From an uncultured Roseobacter sp. (GTDB lineage Bacteria; Pseudomonadota; Alphaproteobacteria; Rhodobacterales; Rhodobacteraceae): a stretch of 64,000 nucleotides of DNA. The notes beneath the pieces were generated by a model, which saw only the letters and a list, made by a program, of their open reading frames with translations, was not told where the DNA came from and made no database searches. Of the stretch, positions 39,755-49,138 are shown piece by piece. Where the stretch lies: assembly GCF_947499265.1 (NCBI RefSeq), contig NZ_CANMNK010000002.1:558001-622000 (forward strand), read 5' to 3'. The translations under genes were made by a program, and so were the position numbers. Numbering within the stretch: position 1 is the stretch's first letter; every line of letters begins with the position of its first letter.

Positions 39755-40372
39755 TCAATCGTCCGGGTTGATCAATCCAAGACCGCGCAGGTAAATCCCG
39801 ATCCCCGTTTCCAAAAGGTCATCCGGCGGGAAGGGTGACGCGCGCCCCGGCGAATTTCGGGCGAAGAGTTCAACGACACCGTGGCTCAAGGCCCAGATAT
39901 GAGCCGAAAACATGGAGGCGGGCGGGCGTTTATCCTCTGGGATGTGTTGACTTAGCCCGGTTGCTGCTTTCTCCAGAACCCCGCTGGCGCGGTTTGCAAC
40001 GGCTGCCAGTTCCGGCGTGCGGTTGATCGAGATACCGCTTTCAAACATCGCGATGTAATGGCCCGGATACTTGCGCGCAAAGGCCAGATAGGCCCGCCCG
40101 GTTGCGGAAAAGGCCGCCAGGGCCGACGGTTGGCCCTTTTCATAGGCGTATTCCATCAGGTCTGCGAAGATTTCATAACCCTGCAAGGCAGCCTCGGCGA
40201 TCAGATCTTCGCGCCCCTCGAAATGGCGGTAGACGGCGGCGGGTGTGACACCTGCCTGTTTGGCCGCTTCCGAGAGGGTGAACCCCATGGGCCCGCGTGC
40301 TTCGATCAGCTCGAGCGCCGCGTCGATCAAAGCCTGCCGCAGATTGCCATGATGATAGCCCCGTTTAGGCAT
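39755..40372 (-). CDS. TetR-family regulator
   Basis: 205 aa from the ATG at 40372 ([12 protein letters not shown]); longer frames run into ppk2. [42 protein letters not shown]. The C-terminal domain is helical ([22 protein letters not shown]), of the TetR_C_33/WHG type. Its start overlaps the ppk2 stop (ATGCCTAA), so the two genes are one transcriptional unit. Regulated genes unknown; the polyphosphate kinase gene is the first candidate. Confidence 0.88.
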   Translation of the reverse strand: MPKRGYHHGNLRQALIDAALELIEARGPMGFTLSEAAKQAGVTPAAVYRHFEGREDLIAEAALQGYEIFADLMEYAYEKGQPSALAAFSATGRAYLAFARKYPGHYIAMFESGISINRTPELAAVANRASGVLEKAATGLSQHIPEDKRPPASMFSAHIWALSHGVVELFARNSPGRASPFPPDDLLETGIGIYLRGLGLINPDD

Positions 40373-41234
40373 CCCAGATTTCCGGACCGCCGCAGACAGA
40401 TCTATCAATTTTTCCAATGGCTTGCGGGTTTTTCCTGTCGTAGTCCAAGCCATGCAGCACGGTTCGAATGGCATTGATCCGCGCGCGGCGCTTGTCGTCT
40501 GACCGCACAACGGTCCAGGGTGCGGTTTTGCTATGGCTGCGCGTCAGGGTCTCACTGATCGCATCGGTATAAGCATCCCAGCGCTTGAGGCCCTCCACAT
40601 CGATCCAGCTCAGTTTCCATTGCTTGAGCGGATCAGCTTCCCGTTTCAACAGGCGGCGCAATTGTTCGGCACGCCCCACATTCAGCCAGAATTTGAAAAG
40701 AACGACGTTGTCATCGGCAATCAAATCCTCGAAGGGTCCGACCTGACCGAAAAACTGCTCGCGCTGCGCGTCGGTGCAGAAATCGAAGACCTTTTCGACA
40801 ACGCCGCGATTGTACCAGCTGCGGTCAAAGAAAACCATTTCCCCCGCGCTTGGCATATGGCCGGTGTAGCGTTGGAAATACCATTGTGTGGCCTCGGTTT
40901 CTGTTGGTTTGGACAGGGCGACAATACGCGCGCCACGTGGATTAAGGTTAGAGCGGAAGCGACTGATTGTACCGCCTTTTCCGGCGCCGTCCCGACCTTC
41001 GAAAACGATCACGATCCGGGCGCCACTGGTTTTGGCCCAGGACTGCATTTTCACCAGCTCGATCTGCAGGGTTGCCAGCGCTTTTTCATAGGGTTTGCGC
41101 GCCAGGCGCTCGCCATGCGGATAGGTTGGTGACAGGATATCGTCCTTTTCCCCCCGCTTGATCGCATCTCGAATGTCTTTGGGGGCTTCGGTCTCGAAAA
41201 AGCGGCTGATTTCACCGTCAAAGGGCAGAGTCAT
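40365..41234 (-). CDS. ppk2: Polyphosphate kinase 2
   Basis: 289 aa, single domain PPK2. Walker [14 protein letters not shown] near 78-90; the [13 protein letters not shown] block near 140; [19 protein letters not shown] and RWDAYTDAI follow. PPK2 enzymes transfer phosphate between polyphosphate and nucleotides (GDP/ADP to GTP/ATP or the reverse); the class and nucleotide preference cannot be decided here. A TetR gene overlaps its 3' end, which is unusual for ppk2. Confidence 0.94.
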   Translation of the reverse strand: MTLPFDGEISRFFETEAPKDIRDAIKRGEKDDILSPTYPHGERLARKPYEKALATLQIELVKMQSWAKTSGARIVIVFEGRDGAGKGGTISRFRSNLNPRGARIVALSKPTETEATQWYFQRYTGHMPSAGEMVFFDRSWYNRGVVEKVFDFCTDAQREQFFGQVGPFEDLIADDNVVLFKFWLNVGRAEQLRRLLKREADPLKQWKLSWIDVEGLKRWDAYTDAISETLTRSHSKTAPWTVVRSDDKRRARINAIRTVLHGLDYDRKNPQAIGKIDRSVCGGPEIWDA

Positions 41235-41282
41235 GGGGCCTCCGGAGGCGGGTGTCTGTTTTAATATGGGATGTTAACAGGC

Positions 41283-42248
41283 TTAACGCAAACCCGCGCG
41301 CGCCGCCACGCGGTCAATCGCGGCAACAATTGTCTCAGGTTCCGCATGGTGTGGCATGTGTCCCACACCTTCCAGCCGGGTCAGCATCGCATTCGGCAGC
41401 AATTGCGCCAGCGGCTCGGAATGCACCCGCAGCGGCACAATCGTATCTTCGGTGCCATGCAGGATTTCCACCGGCAACGTCAGGTCGGGGTAGCGCTTTG
41501 CCATATCGACGATATAGGGGCGCAGATTGTTCACCTGTTGGGCATTGGCGCGCAGCGTGGTGCGGCGCAATGACATCTCCGGACCGATGTGTTCCAGATA
41601 ACCCGCAGGCATCTGCTGCGGTGTGAAAATGGACGCGACTGTGTCTTCTATTCTGGAATGTGGTGCAAAAGCGGTGATCAACGGGATCACCAGAGCGCTG
41701 CCTAGGCGGGAAGAGTTGATCTGATAGAGCGCGCCAAGATCGCCGGGCCAGGGGTTTGAGGCGGCACCCAGCAAAACAAGCCCTGCGGTCTCCTCGGGGC
41801 GTTCCAACGCCCAGGCCAGCGCCACGGCACCGCCGAAGGAATGACCCAGGACAATCGGGCGTTTCACCCCGACGGCATCCGCTGCTGCCTGCAAAACGCG
41901 GGCTTGCAAGGCGGGTGGTTCCGCTGATGTGTTCCAGACACCGCCATAGCCGGGGTGTGGCCGGTCGCTCCAGCCCAGTCCGGGACGGTCCAGCGCAATG
42001 ACCCGGTAGCGGTCTTTCAGCCGACCCACCAGATCAAAGGTGTAGTCTCGCAGCGACCCGCTGGCGCCGTGGATCAGCACCAGATCGGGCCCGCTCCCGG
42101 ACATGGTCAGGTGTACCTGTGTGCCGTCCACCTCGATGATCTGGCCGCTGGGGGGGTAGGCGTCCGCGGCCTGTGCTTCGCGCGCATTGGCGCGCCATTG
42201 CACTGTGCCGACCACCGCCAGGGTGACAAGGAGGCCTACCATCAACAT
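41283..42248 (-). CDS. Alpha/beta hydrolase, membrane-anchored or exported
   Basis: 321 aa from the ATG at 42248, one base after the metA stop. The N-terminus has a hydrophobic helix (LMVGLLVTLAVVGTVQW), so it is exported or anchored. Fold markers: LVLIHGASGSLRDY, nucleophile GHSFGGAVALAWAL, acid in LHGTEDTIVP, and His in GVGHMPHHAEPE. Substrate unknown. It may be cotranscribed with metA, although homoserine acylation gives no clear reason for a periplasmic hydrolase. Confidence 0.85.
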   Translation of the reverse strand: MLMVGLLVTLAVVGTVQWRANAREAQAADAYPPSGQIIEVDGTQVHLTMSGSGPDLVLIHGASGSLRDYTFDLVGRLKDRYRVIALDRPGLGWSDRPHPGYGGVWNTSAEPPALQARVLQAAADAVGVKRPIVLGHSFGGAVALAWALERPEETAGLVLLGAASNPWPGDLGALYQINSSRLGSALVIPLITAFAPHSRIEDTVASIFTPQQMPAGYLEHIGPEMSLRRTTLRANAQQVNNLRPYIVDMAKRYPDLTLPVEILHGTEDTIVPLRVHSEPLAQLLPNAMLTRLEGVGHMPHHAEPETIVAAIDRVAARAGLR

Positions 42249-42249
42249 C

Positions 42250-43167
42250 CTAGGTCCCAATGCGCGACATCTCGAAAGGGGTGGATTGGTAAATCTCGTT
42301 GATCCAATTGCCGTAAAGCAGATGCGCATGGCTGCGCCAGCGGTTCAGGGGCATCTGCGTCGGGTCATCGTCGGGGTAGTAATTCGCGGGCAGAGTGATC
42401 GCGCTGCCGTCGGCCACGTCGCGGTCATATTCCTGTTTCAGCGTGTCGCGGTCATATTCGAAATGGTTGAAGATATAGAGCGCGCGGTGCTCCGGATCCT
42501 CGACCAGACAGGGGCCCACCTCATCGCTGCCGAGCAGCGTCCTGAGACCGGATGCAGTGTCAATTTCATCCTGGCGCATTTCGGTCCAGCGCGACACCGG
42601 GATCACGCAGTCATCCGAAAACCCGCGCAGATAGGGCGAGGCCGGTTCCAGATTGCGGTGCCGGAAACAGCCAAAGGCCTTGGCCCCCAGCATGTGTTTA
42701 TCGACCCCGTGAAAGTGATTGATCATCGCCATGCCCCCCCAGCACACGCCAAAGGTCGACTGCACATTGGTCTGCGTCCAGTCCATGACCTCAAGCAGCT
42801 CATCCCAATAGGTGACATCCGGGAAGGGCAGATGCTCGATGGGGGCGCCGGTGATGATCAGCCCGTCGAATTTCTCGTGTTTCACCTCCTGAAACGGGCG
42901 GTAGAAACTCGCCATATGCTCGGAGGCGGTGTTCTTGGTCTTGTGTTCTGACATGCGAATGAGGCTCAGCTCGATCTGCAAAGGTGTCGCCCCGATCAGC
43001 CGTGCGAACTGGTTTTCCGTCTGAATCTTCTTGGGCATCAGGTTCAAAAGACCGATGCGCAGGGGCCGGATGTCCTGTGTGGCCGCCTGATCCTCGTCGA
43101 GCACCATCACCCCTTCGCGCGTCAGCACGTCATAGGCAGGCAGGTCGGCGGGTATCTTGATCGGCAT
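42250..43167 (-). CDS. metA: Homoserine O-acyltransferase, MetA family (acetyl type predicted)
   Basis: 305 aa. Catalytic C142 (FGVCWGG), His in [11 protein letters not shown], and the family opening [19 protein letters not shown]. The segment [10 protein letters not shown] places Glu at position 111; in the Bacillus cereus enzyme Glu111 gives acetyl-CoA use, while Gly gives succinyl-CoA use as in E. coli. It therefore probably makes O-acetylhomoserine for methionine synthesis. No clear SAM riboswitch is seen in the 90 bases upstream. The alpha/beta hydrolase follows by one base. Confidence 0.93.
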   Translation of the reverse strand: MPIKIPADLPAYDVLTREGVMVLDEDQAATQDIRPLRIGLLNLMPKKIQTENQFARLIGATPLQIELSLIRMSEHKTKNTASEHMASFYRPFQEVKHEKFDGLIITGAPIEHLPFPDVTYWDELLEVMDWTQTNVQSTFGVCWGGMAMINHFHGVDKHMLGAKAFGCFRHRNLEPASPYLRGFSDDCVIPVSRWTEMRQDEIDTASGLRTLLGSDEVGPCLVEDPEHRALYIFNHFEYDRDTLKQEYDRDVADGSAITLPANYYPDDDPTQMPLNRWRSHAHLLYGNWINEIYQSTPFEMSRIGT

Positions 43168-43257
43168 GGGTTTTTTCCAGAACTTAGTCAGGCAAGGCAG
43201 ATAGTCGGTTGTCAGGGGGGGCTCAAGAGGGGCGCGCTCACAGGTCGGTGACGCGCG

Positions 43258-44106
43258 TTACAGGCAGCTTGCAATCAGATCGTCAAAATCCTGTGGTGTC
43301 TTTAACGCAGCGACCTGATCCGCGGTGACCGTGACGCCCCAGCGCGACATCGACCCATACCTTGGTTGCCTGTGAGCCAGCGCCCGCGCATAGGTGAAGC
43401 GGATAAAGTCATCGGGATCAACATCGGCTTCAACGCATTTGTTTTCATTCAGATATTCCTGCCAGACCTGCATCAGAAACGGAGGTTGATAGGCCATGGG
43501 TTTCGGCGCCCGGTCAAAGCGCCGGATGAGTTCCTGGGTATGCGCTGCGTCGCCCTTGATCCAGATCAGCAGGCAATGCGCGGACAGATCGCGCATCAGC
43601 GCGTCCTCGTCATCCGCGGCCTCCACCCATTCACAGATCGACCCGCCGGAATCGCAGATGAAATGCGGATAGCCATAGAGCGCCTCGGCCCGTTCGGCAA
43701 AATGCGCGGTATCGTAGAGCGCGGAGATCTCTGCCTGACGGAACTGCTCCTGTCGCCGGGCGTATTCGTCCATCGGCAGCCCGCCTTTGGCCGGATTGCC
43801 GGGTTTGCCCAGATAGGTGGCCACGGGGGCCAGATTGTCGAAGGTGATGTTGGAGCCGATGTAGATGCTGTCGCTCATCAGCAGGTCGCGCAGAAAGGGC
43901 ACCTTCATCGCCTCGGCCTTGGCGTTGTCGGTGATGTATTCGCCCATGTAGCGGGTGCCGATGCGATAATCGATCGAGTAGTGGAACCAGTCCCCGCTGG
44001 CGCGCAGCAGATTGGACATATGGGTTTTGCCCAATCCCGACATCCCGTAGACCAGCACGGATTTGCGCGGGGCGGCCCGCCAATCGGCGGCAGAAGAATA
44101 AAGCAT
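43258..44106 (-). CDS. P-loop ATPase of unknown role
   Basis: 282 aa from the ATG at 44106 (AAGG upstream); a TTG start at 44127 would add seven residues. Walker A GMSGLGKTH near 21-29 after RKSVLVYG; YSIDYRIGTRYMGEYI; a region FICDSGGSICEWVE; then CLLIWIKGD. No helicase or AAA+ sensor motifs are seen. It resembles small nucleotide-binding proteins found in Rhodobacteraceae, of no known function. It lies alone, convergent with the EamA gene's operon direction (same strand) and 90 bases from metA. Confidence 0.7.
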   Translation of the reverse strand: MLYSSAADWRAAPRKSVLVYGMSGLGKTHMSNLLRASGDWFHYSIDYRIGTRYMGEYITDNAKAEAMKVPFLRDLLMSDSIYIGSNITFDNLAPVATYLGKPGNPAKGGLPMDEYARRQEQFRQAEISALYDTAHFAERAEALYGYPHFICDSGGSICEWVEAADDEDALMRDLSAHCLLIWIKGDAAHTQELIRRFDRAPKPMAYQPPFLMQVWQEYLNENKCVEADVDPDDFIRFTYARALAHRQPRYGSMSRWGVTVTADQVAALKTPQDFDDLIASCL

Positions 44107-44170
44107 GGGGTGCGGACCTTGCGGCAAATGACGTTAGGCAAGTCCTAGCGGCGTGGTCCGGGACGGTCAA

Positions 44171-45097
44171 TCAATCAGCCGCGAGGGGACGGGTTTTGCG
44201 CAGCCTGTGCCAGAGCCTGCCGTCCAGGATGATCAGACCCAGCGCCAGCAGGCCAAAACCGGCATAAGCGTTTGGATTGAGCGCTTCGCCCAAGATGAGC
44301 GCCCCGAGGACAATCCCGACCGGAGCGATCAGCAATGTGACCAGCAGCAGGTTGCCGCTGCCTGCGCGGGCGAGCACGTAATAGTAGAGCAGATAGGCCC
44401 CCGCCGTGGCGATCACGGCGTAATAGGCGATGGCAAAAAGGGTGTCCGTCTGCAGATCAAACCGCATCGGCCCTTCCATGATCAGCGCCAGCGGCAGGGT
44501 AACCAGTGTCGATCCGGTCAGCATGCCCGCTGCCGCCACCTGCGGGGCGAGACCCGCCAGCATCTTGCGCGCCCAGACACCGGCCAGTGCGTAGGAAACG
44601 GTGCCGCCCAGCACCGCGAGCTGCGCCAGTGACCGCAGATCAAAGTCGCGCAGGTTTTCAAGCCCGATTGCCGTGGCCACGCCTGCAAACCCAAGGGTGA
44701 CGCCGATGACCTTGCGGGGGCTGAGGCGCTCGTCGGCAAAGAAGATTGCGGCGAGCAGAACGCCAAAAACGGCCGTGGCGGCGTTCAAAATAGAGGTCAG
44801 GCCGCTTTCAATATGAAGCTGCCCCCAGGCCATCAGACCGAAGGGAATGACGTTGTTGAGCAGCCCCATGATCAGGAAGGCCCCCCAAATGGCCGGATCG
44901 CGCGGGACGGGAAGCCGCATGACCGCAACCACCAGCCACAGCACGAGCATCGCCCAGAAGGTGCGATGCGCCACAGAAGTCAGCGGGCCAATCTCATCCA
45001 GCGCGATCCGGATGGAGACAAAAGACGCGCCCCAGATCAACGCCAGTAATACCAGCGCCGCCCATGCTCTCGAAGATATGGTTGTCTGCTCAATCAT
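44171..45097 (-). CDS. EamA-family transporter (DMT superfamily)
   Basis: 308 aa with ten predicted helices, two EamA repeats: LVLLALIWGASFVSIRIALDE at the start and GGTVSYALAGVWARKM opening the second half. It probably exports a small metabolite or amino acid; the substrate cannot be told. It stands alone on the minus strand after the ATPase gene, with the FadL-type gene's terminator just upstream. Confidence 0.88.
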   Translation of the reverse strand: MIEQTTISSRAWAALVLLALIWGASFVSIRIALDEIGPLTSVAHRTFWAMLVLWLVVAVMRLPVPRDPAIWGAFLIMGLLNNVIPFGLMAWGQLHIESGLTSILNAATAVFGVLLAAIFFADERLSPRKVIGVTLGFAGVATAIGLENLRDFDLRSLAQLAVLGGTVSYALAGVWARKMLAGLAPQVAAAGMLTGSTLVTLPLALIMEGPMRFDLQTDTLFAIAYYAVIATAGAYLLYYYVLARAGSGNLLLVTLLIAPVGIVLGALILGEALNPNAYAGFGLLALGLIILDGRLWHRLRKTRPLAAD

Positions 45098-45146
45098 CCG
45101 GGCACCTTACGCAGACGCCTTTGATCCGGCCACCCGGATCATGCGC

Positions 45147-45181
45147 AAAAAAAGCCCCCGCAAGCGCGTGCTTGCGGGGGC
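45147..45181 (-). terminator. Terminator of the FadL-type porin gene
   Basis: On the minus strand GCCCCCGCAAGC pairs with GCTTGCGGGGGC, then seven T residues. It follows the FadL-type stop by 24 bases. Confidence 0.92.
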
Positions 45182-45204
45182 ATCTGATCCATGTGTTCGG
45201 GGGA

Positions 45205-46320
45205 TCAGAAGTTGTAGCCAACCTTCACGCCAAAGGCGATGGCATCGTTGCCGTCAAACCGGGCCGCCGGGGCAAACGGTCCGGCACGTGTGACCGTATC
45301 ACCGATGCGCACGTAGCGGATGCCTGTGGTGATCTTCATGTTACCCTTGTTGTAGATCGCAGCCAGACCGATGCTTTCCTGACCGTCGGAGGGACCAAGA
45401 TTGGTGAAGAAGCTGCCATTGGTTTCTTCATAACCCAGTGTGGCGGCGATGGACCATGTATCGTTCAAACGGCGGCCAATACCGAGCGTGTAGGTATAGA
45501 CATCATCTTCGTAGCTGAGCAGCGATCCGCCGGTTGCCCCAAGATATACGTTAGGTGTCAGGTCGAAATCGGACCAATCCACCCAGCGCACACCGCCAAA
45601 GAGCAACGTTCCTGGTGCAACCCCGGTCTGAAAGGCGAGGTTTACGGATTGCGGTGTCTCCACTTCTGTGGTTGAGCCAAACGGAACGGGTGACGGGACA
45701 ATGGTTTCAGTCGTATTGACGCGATGCGCAACTTCAGAGTTGTAGGTCAAAGACACACGAAGGGCGATATCGGGGCGCTCGTAGGCAACGCCGGCGACGT
45801 AGCCAATGCCCCAGTCGCGGTCAGCCTGTGCTGTGTAGTCCAAGCCAAATGCCGCAAAATCAATGGCCGCGCTAGCTTCTATCGATTGAAGACGCAGGCC
45901 ACCGTAGACACTGAACCCGGTGGGTGTGTTGTACTGCAGCAAACCAGTCAGGGCATAGGATTGAAATTCGGCAATCGAACCCTGCGCAAAGTACCCGGTG
46001 CCGTCCGCATAATTTACATCGGCCTTGAAAGGTTCGTCCAAGATCAGGGCGTACGACCAGGTGTTGTTGATGTCGGCCTTATAGGCGGCAGAAAACACCG
46101 TGTAGGATGGTGAGATGTCGCCGGAGCCACTGCCGTTTGTCAAAAACGGGGTCGCGGTGTTCCCCGACAGATCGGGCGAGACGGTGGCGAAGCTGAATTC
46201 ACCATACCGTCCGGTCTCGAACAATACGTCGACGGATTGGCCGGTGCGGTCCAATGCACCCGCGTGGGCGGCGCCCGATGCAAGACACAATACCGTTGCA
46301 CTTGTAAGATACGATTTCAT
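45205..46320 (-). CDS. Outer membrane protein of the FadL/OmpP1 family
   Basis: 371 aa from the ATG at 46320, supported by GGGGAGGAG six bases upstream; an in-frame start at 46362 is too far. Signal peptide to about 20 (SYLTSATVLCLASGAAHAG). The mature chain shows alternating beta strands ending in a C-terminal aromatic (KVGYNF), a sign of a beta barrel. Opening motif ALDRTGQSVDVLFETG and TFSSYRY-type 'SPSYTVFSAAYK' segments fit FadL-like hydrophobic substrate channels. Likely passes lipids or aromatic compounds into the periplasm. Confidence 0.85.
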   Translation of the reverse strand: MKSYLTSATVLCLASGAAHAGALDRTGQSVDVLFETGRYGEFSFATVSPDLSGNTATPFLTNGSGSGDISPSYTVFSAAYKADINNTWSYALILDEPFKADVNYADGTGYFAQGSIAEFQSYALTGLLQYNTPTGFSVYGGLRLQSIEASAAIDFAAFGLDYTAQADRDWGIGYVAGVAYERPDIALRVSLTYNSEVAHRVNTTETIVPSPVPFGSTTEVETPQSVNLAFQTGVAPGTLLFGGVRWVDWSDFDLTPNVYLGATGGSLLSYEDDVYTYTLGIGRRLNDTWSIAATLGYEETNGSFFTNLGPSDGQESIGLAAIYNKGNMKITTGIRYVRIGDTVTRAGPFAPAARFDGNDAIAFGVKVGYNF

Positions 46321-46453
46321 TGATCTCCTCCCCAGAAGATTCGCCTGAGTTGGATAATGCATTGTTGCGGAACAGGCGCGGGCACTTAAGCACGATTGCT
46401 CTTTCGGTCAATTATTGACGCTAGGGCATATTGCGTTGTGACCTCACGTAAAA

Positions 46454-47317
46454 TCAATTTCTTTGTCGGGTCTCCGACCAAATGTTCAAGTAGTTGCCGG
46501 CGAAAATGATCAAGGCCCCCAAAACGACCCAAATCTCGATGGGCTCATTATAAAGCAGCGTGCCGACAACCGCGATGGCGGGCAGGCGAATGAAGTCAAT
46601 GGGAACGACCACCGTCGCAGGTGCAATGGCCAGCGCATTTGTCATGCAGTAATGCGCCATGAGACCCGCCGCACCGATCAGCATGACAAAGGGCAACCCT
46701 TGTGAGGAGGGCAGCGCGGTATCCCCGTCGTACCCGGCGGCGACAATCCCGAAAACCAGTTGCATGGTTGTCAGGTAGAAGAGGATGCAGGTGATGCTCT
46801 GCGTGCGGGTCAGGCGTTTGGTGAACATGATGGTGAGCGCGAAGAAAATGGCAGAAGAGGCCGCCGTGACAACGCCCGCGTTGATGCCGGCCATATCAGG
46901 GCGCGCTACGATCAGGATCCCAATGAACCCCATCACCGCTGCCACGCCGCGGGTGAACGTTAGTCTTTCTCCCAGCAGGAACGGCGAAAGCACGATTACC
47001 CAGAGAGGCGAGGTAAATTCCAACGCGAAAACCTGCGCCAGGGGGATGACCGTCACCGCGTAAAACCACAGGTTCTGGCCGGTGAAATGCGCCATGTTGC
47101 GGATGATGTGTACCGGCATATTGCCGGTATTGATCTGGCGCCATGTGCCGGTGACCGCCGCCAAAAATACCACGATCAGCGTCCCGAAGAGGCTGCGGTA
47201 CATCATGATCTCGAAGGTATCGAGCTCGGATGCCAGCTCCCGGCCTGCCACAGCCATCGAGGAAAAAGACGCGATGGACCCCATCATCCAAAGCGCCGCC
47301 TTGAAGGTGGGGCTCAT
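46454..47317 (-). CDS. DMT/EamA-family permease
   Basis: 287 aa from the ATG at 47317 (MSPTFKAALW); longer frames would overlap guaA. Ten hydrophobic helices; repeats LWMMGSIASFSSMAVAGREL and AGLMAHYCMTNALAIAPATV. Such RhaT/EamA proteins export or import small metabolites. Substrate unknown. It follows guaA by 61 bases, in which an intergenic repeat copy (47325-47350) lies, so coexpression with guaA is possible. Confidence 0.87.
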   Translation of the reverse strand: MSPTFKAALWMMGSIASFSSMAVAGRELASELDTFEIMMYRSLFGTLIVVFLAAVTGTWRQINTGNMPVHIIRNMAHFTGQNLWFYAVTVIPLAQVFALEFTSPLWVIVLSPFLLGERLTFTRGVAAVMGFIGILIVARPDMAGINAGVVTAASSAIFFALTIMFTKRLTRTQSITCILFYLTTMQLVFGIVAAGYDGDTALPSSQGLPFVMLIGAAGLMAHYCMTNALAIAPATVVVPIDFIRLPAIAVVGTLLYNEPIEIWVVLGALIIFAGNYLNIWSETRQRN

Positions 47318-47324
47318 ACCGCGT

Positions 47325-47350
47325 GCTTCTTCTGGCCGAAAATATCCTCG
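47325..47350 (+). repeat. Intergenic repeat, copy B (truncated)
   Basis: Shares the GCTTCTTCTGGCC start and GAAAATATCC core of copies A and C, then diverges (TCGCCGAAGG) without the G/C hairpin. It lies 8 bases upstream of the DMT permease start. Confidence 0.7.
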
Positions 47351-47378
47351 CCGAAGGCAAAAATCTCTCTGGAGATTG

Positions 47379-48941
47379 TCATTCCCACTCAATGGTGCCT
47401 GGTGGTTTCGACGTGATGTCATAAGTGACCCGGTTGATACCCGGCACTTCGTTGATAATCCGCGTCGCCGTTTCCCCCAGAAACTCGTGGCTGAAAGGAT
47501 AGTAATCCGCCGTCATCCCATCCACCGATGTCACCGCCCGTAGCGCACAGGCAAAATCATAGGTGCGCCCATCGCCCATCACCCCGACCGTGCGCACCGG
47601 TAGGATGGCGACAAATGCCTGCCAGATTTGGTCATAGAGGCCATGTTTTCTGATTTGATCGATATAGACCGCATCGGCCTCGCGCAGGATGTCCAGCTTT
47701 TCGCGGGTGATCTCGCCGGGACAGCGGATCGCAAGACCCGGTCCCGGGAAAGGATGCCGGCCAATGAAGCTGTCGGGTAGGCCCAACTCACGCCCCAGCG
47801 CGCGCACCTCATCCTTGAAAAGCTCGCGCAGAGGTTCGACCAACTGCATGTTCATGCGTTCCGGCAGGCCGCCCACATTGTGGTGCGATTTGATGGTTAC
47901 GGACGGCCCGCCGGAAAAGCTCACCGATTCGATAACATCGGGGTAAAGCGTGCCCTGGGCCAGGAAATCGGCGCCGCCCATTTCCTTGGCATGTCTTTCG
48001 AAGACTTCGATGAACAAACCGCCAATGATCTTGCGCTTGGTTTCGGGGTCGCTGACACCTTCGAGCTTGCCCAGGAAGAGATCGGATTCGTCTGCGTGGA
48101 TCAGCGGCAGATTGTAATGTTCGCGGAACATGCCCACGACCTGTTCGCTTTCGCCTTTGCGCATCAAACCGTGGTCCACGTAGACACAGGTGAGTTGCTC
48201 GCCGATCGCTTCGTGGATCAGCACCGCGGCGACCGACGAATCGACGCCGCCTGACAAGGCGCAGATCACTCGCCGGGTGCCGACCTGGTCCCTGATCCGC
48301 TGAATCGCTTCTTCGCGATAGGCGCCCATGGTCCAATCGCCTTTGAACCCGGCCAGACGCACGAAATTCTCATAGAGCTTTGCGCCATTGGGGGTGTGGT
48401 GCACTTCGGGATGGAATTGCACCGCGTAGAACTCCCGCGCCGTGTCCCCGGTGATCGCGAAGGGTGCGTTGGGCGAGGTGCCATAGACTTCAAACCCAGG
48501 CGCGATTTCACTGACGTGATCGCCATGGCTCATCCAGACCTGTTCGCGGTCTGCTTCAAACCAGCCTTCCAGCAGTGCCAGTTGGCGCGCTTCGGGTGTC
48601 ACATAGGCGCGTCCGAATTCCGCTGTGCCGTGCCCGCGTTCCACCTTGCCGCCAAGGCAATGCATCATCACCTGCTGTCCGTAGCAGATGCCAAGGATCG
48701 GAACGCCTAGTTCGAAAACACCTTTGGGGGGCATTGGTGCGCCATCGGCAAACACCGACGAGGGCCCGCCAGAGAAGATCACCGCTTTGGGCGCAAATTC
48801 AGTCAGAAATGCTTCATCAACCGAATTGAAAGGATGGATTTCGCAGTAGACATTGAGTTCGCGCAATCGTCGCGCAATCAATTGCGTGACCTGGCTGCCA
48901 AAGTCGATGATGAGAAGGCGGTCATGATCTTGAGTGTTCAT
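47379..48941 (-). CDS. guaA: GMP synthase (glutamine-hydrolysing)
   Basis: 520 aa, full length. Class I amidotransferase domain (residues 1-200) with Cys in [17 protein letters not shown] and His in [15 protein letters not shown]-pyrophosphatase domain with the P-loop [17 protein letters not shown]-terminal dimerisation domain ends GTIEWE. It converts XMP to GMP; hpt in the salvage branch lies at 55.5 kb. Gene is monocistronic or leads the DMT gene. Confidence 0.97.
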   Translation of the reverse strand: MNTQDHDRLLIIDFGSQVTQLIARRLRELNVYCEIHPFNSVDEAFLTEFAPKAVIFSGGPSSVFADGAPMPPKGVFELGVPILGICYGQQVMMHCLGGKVERGHGTAEFGRAYVTPEARQLALLEGWFEADREQVWMSHGDHVSEIAPGFEVYGTSPNAPFAITGDTAREFYAVQFHPEVHHTPNGAKLYENFVRLAGFKGDWTMGAYREEAIQRIRDQVGTRRVICALSGGVDSSVAAVLIHEAIGEQLTCVYVDHGLMRKGESEQVVGMFREHYNLPLIHADESDLFLGKLEGVSDPETKRKIIGGLFIEVFERHAKEMGGADFLAQGTLYPDVIESVSFSGGPSVTIKSHHNVGGLPERMNMQLVEPLRELFKDEVRALGRELGLPDSFIGRHPFPGPGLAIRCPGEITREKLDILREADAVYIDQIRKHGLYDQIWQAFVAILPVRTVGVMGDGRTYDFACALRAVTSVDGMTADYYPFSHEFLGETATRIINEVPGINRVTYDITSKPPGTIEWE

Positions 48942-48986
48942 AGGTGCTGATTAGGGGCGGCGCGGCCAAGTGGCAAGGGTCGGAAT

Positions 48987-49032
48987 GGGGGCCAGCCCCC
49001 ATACCCCCGGGATATTTTCGGCCAGAAGAAGC
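48987..49032 (-). repeat. Intergenic repeat, copy C (with hairpin)
   Basis: On the minus strand GCTTCTTCTGGCC, CGAAAATATCC, then CGGGGGTATGGGGGC, then TGGCCCCC; the GGGGGC-TG-GCCCCC part forms a hairpin. It lies in the 197-base gap between divergent guaA and the mttB-like gene, where it is the only notable element. Confidence 0.75.
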
Positions 49033-49138
49033 GGGCGGCGCGGCCAATGTCGCTTTTTTCCCTGCAAGGCCGCTATACGCATGAATGCAACCGTCGAATA
49101 GGGTAGCACCTGCTCAATAACCTACCGGGAGACGAAAG

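Noticed and set aside
43168-43257. SAM-II riboswitch before metA
   Set aside because: No pseudoknot-type SAM-II consensus is visible; only a GC hairpin next to the upstream gene's stop.
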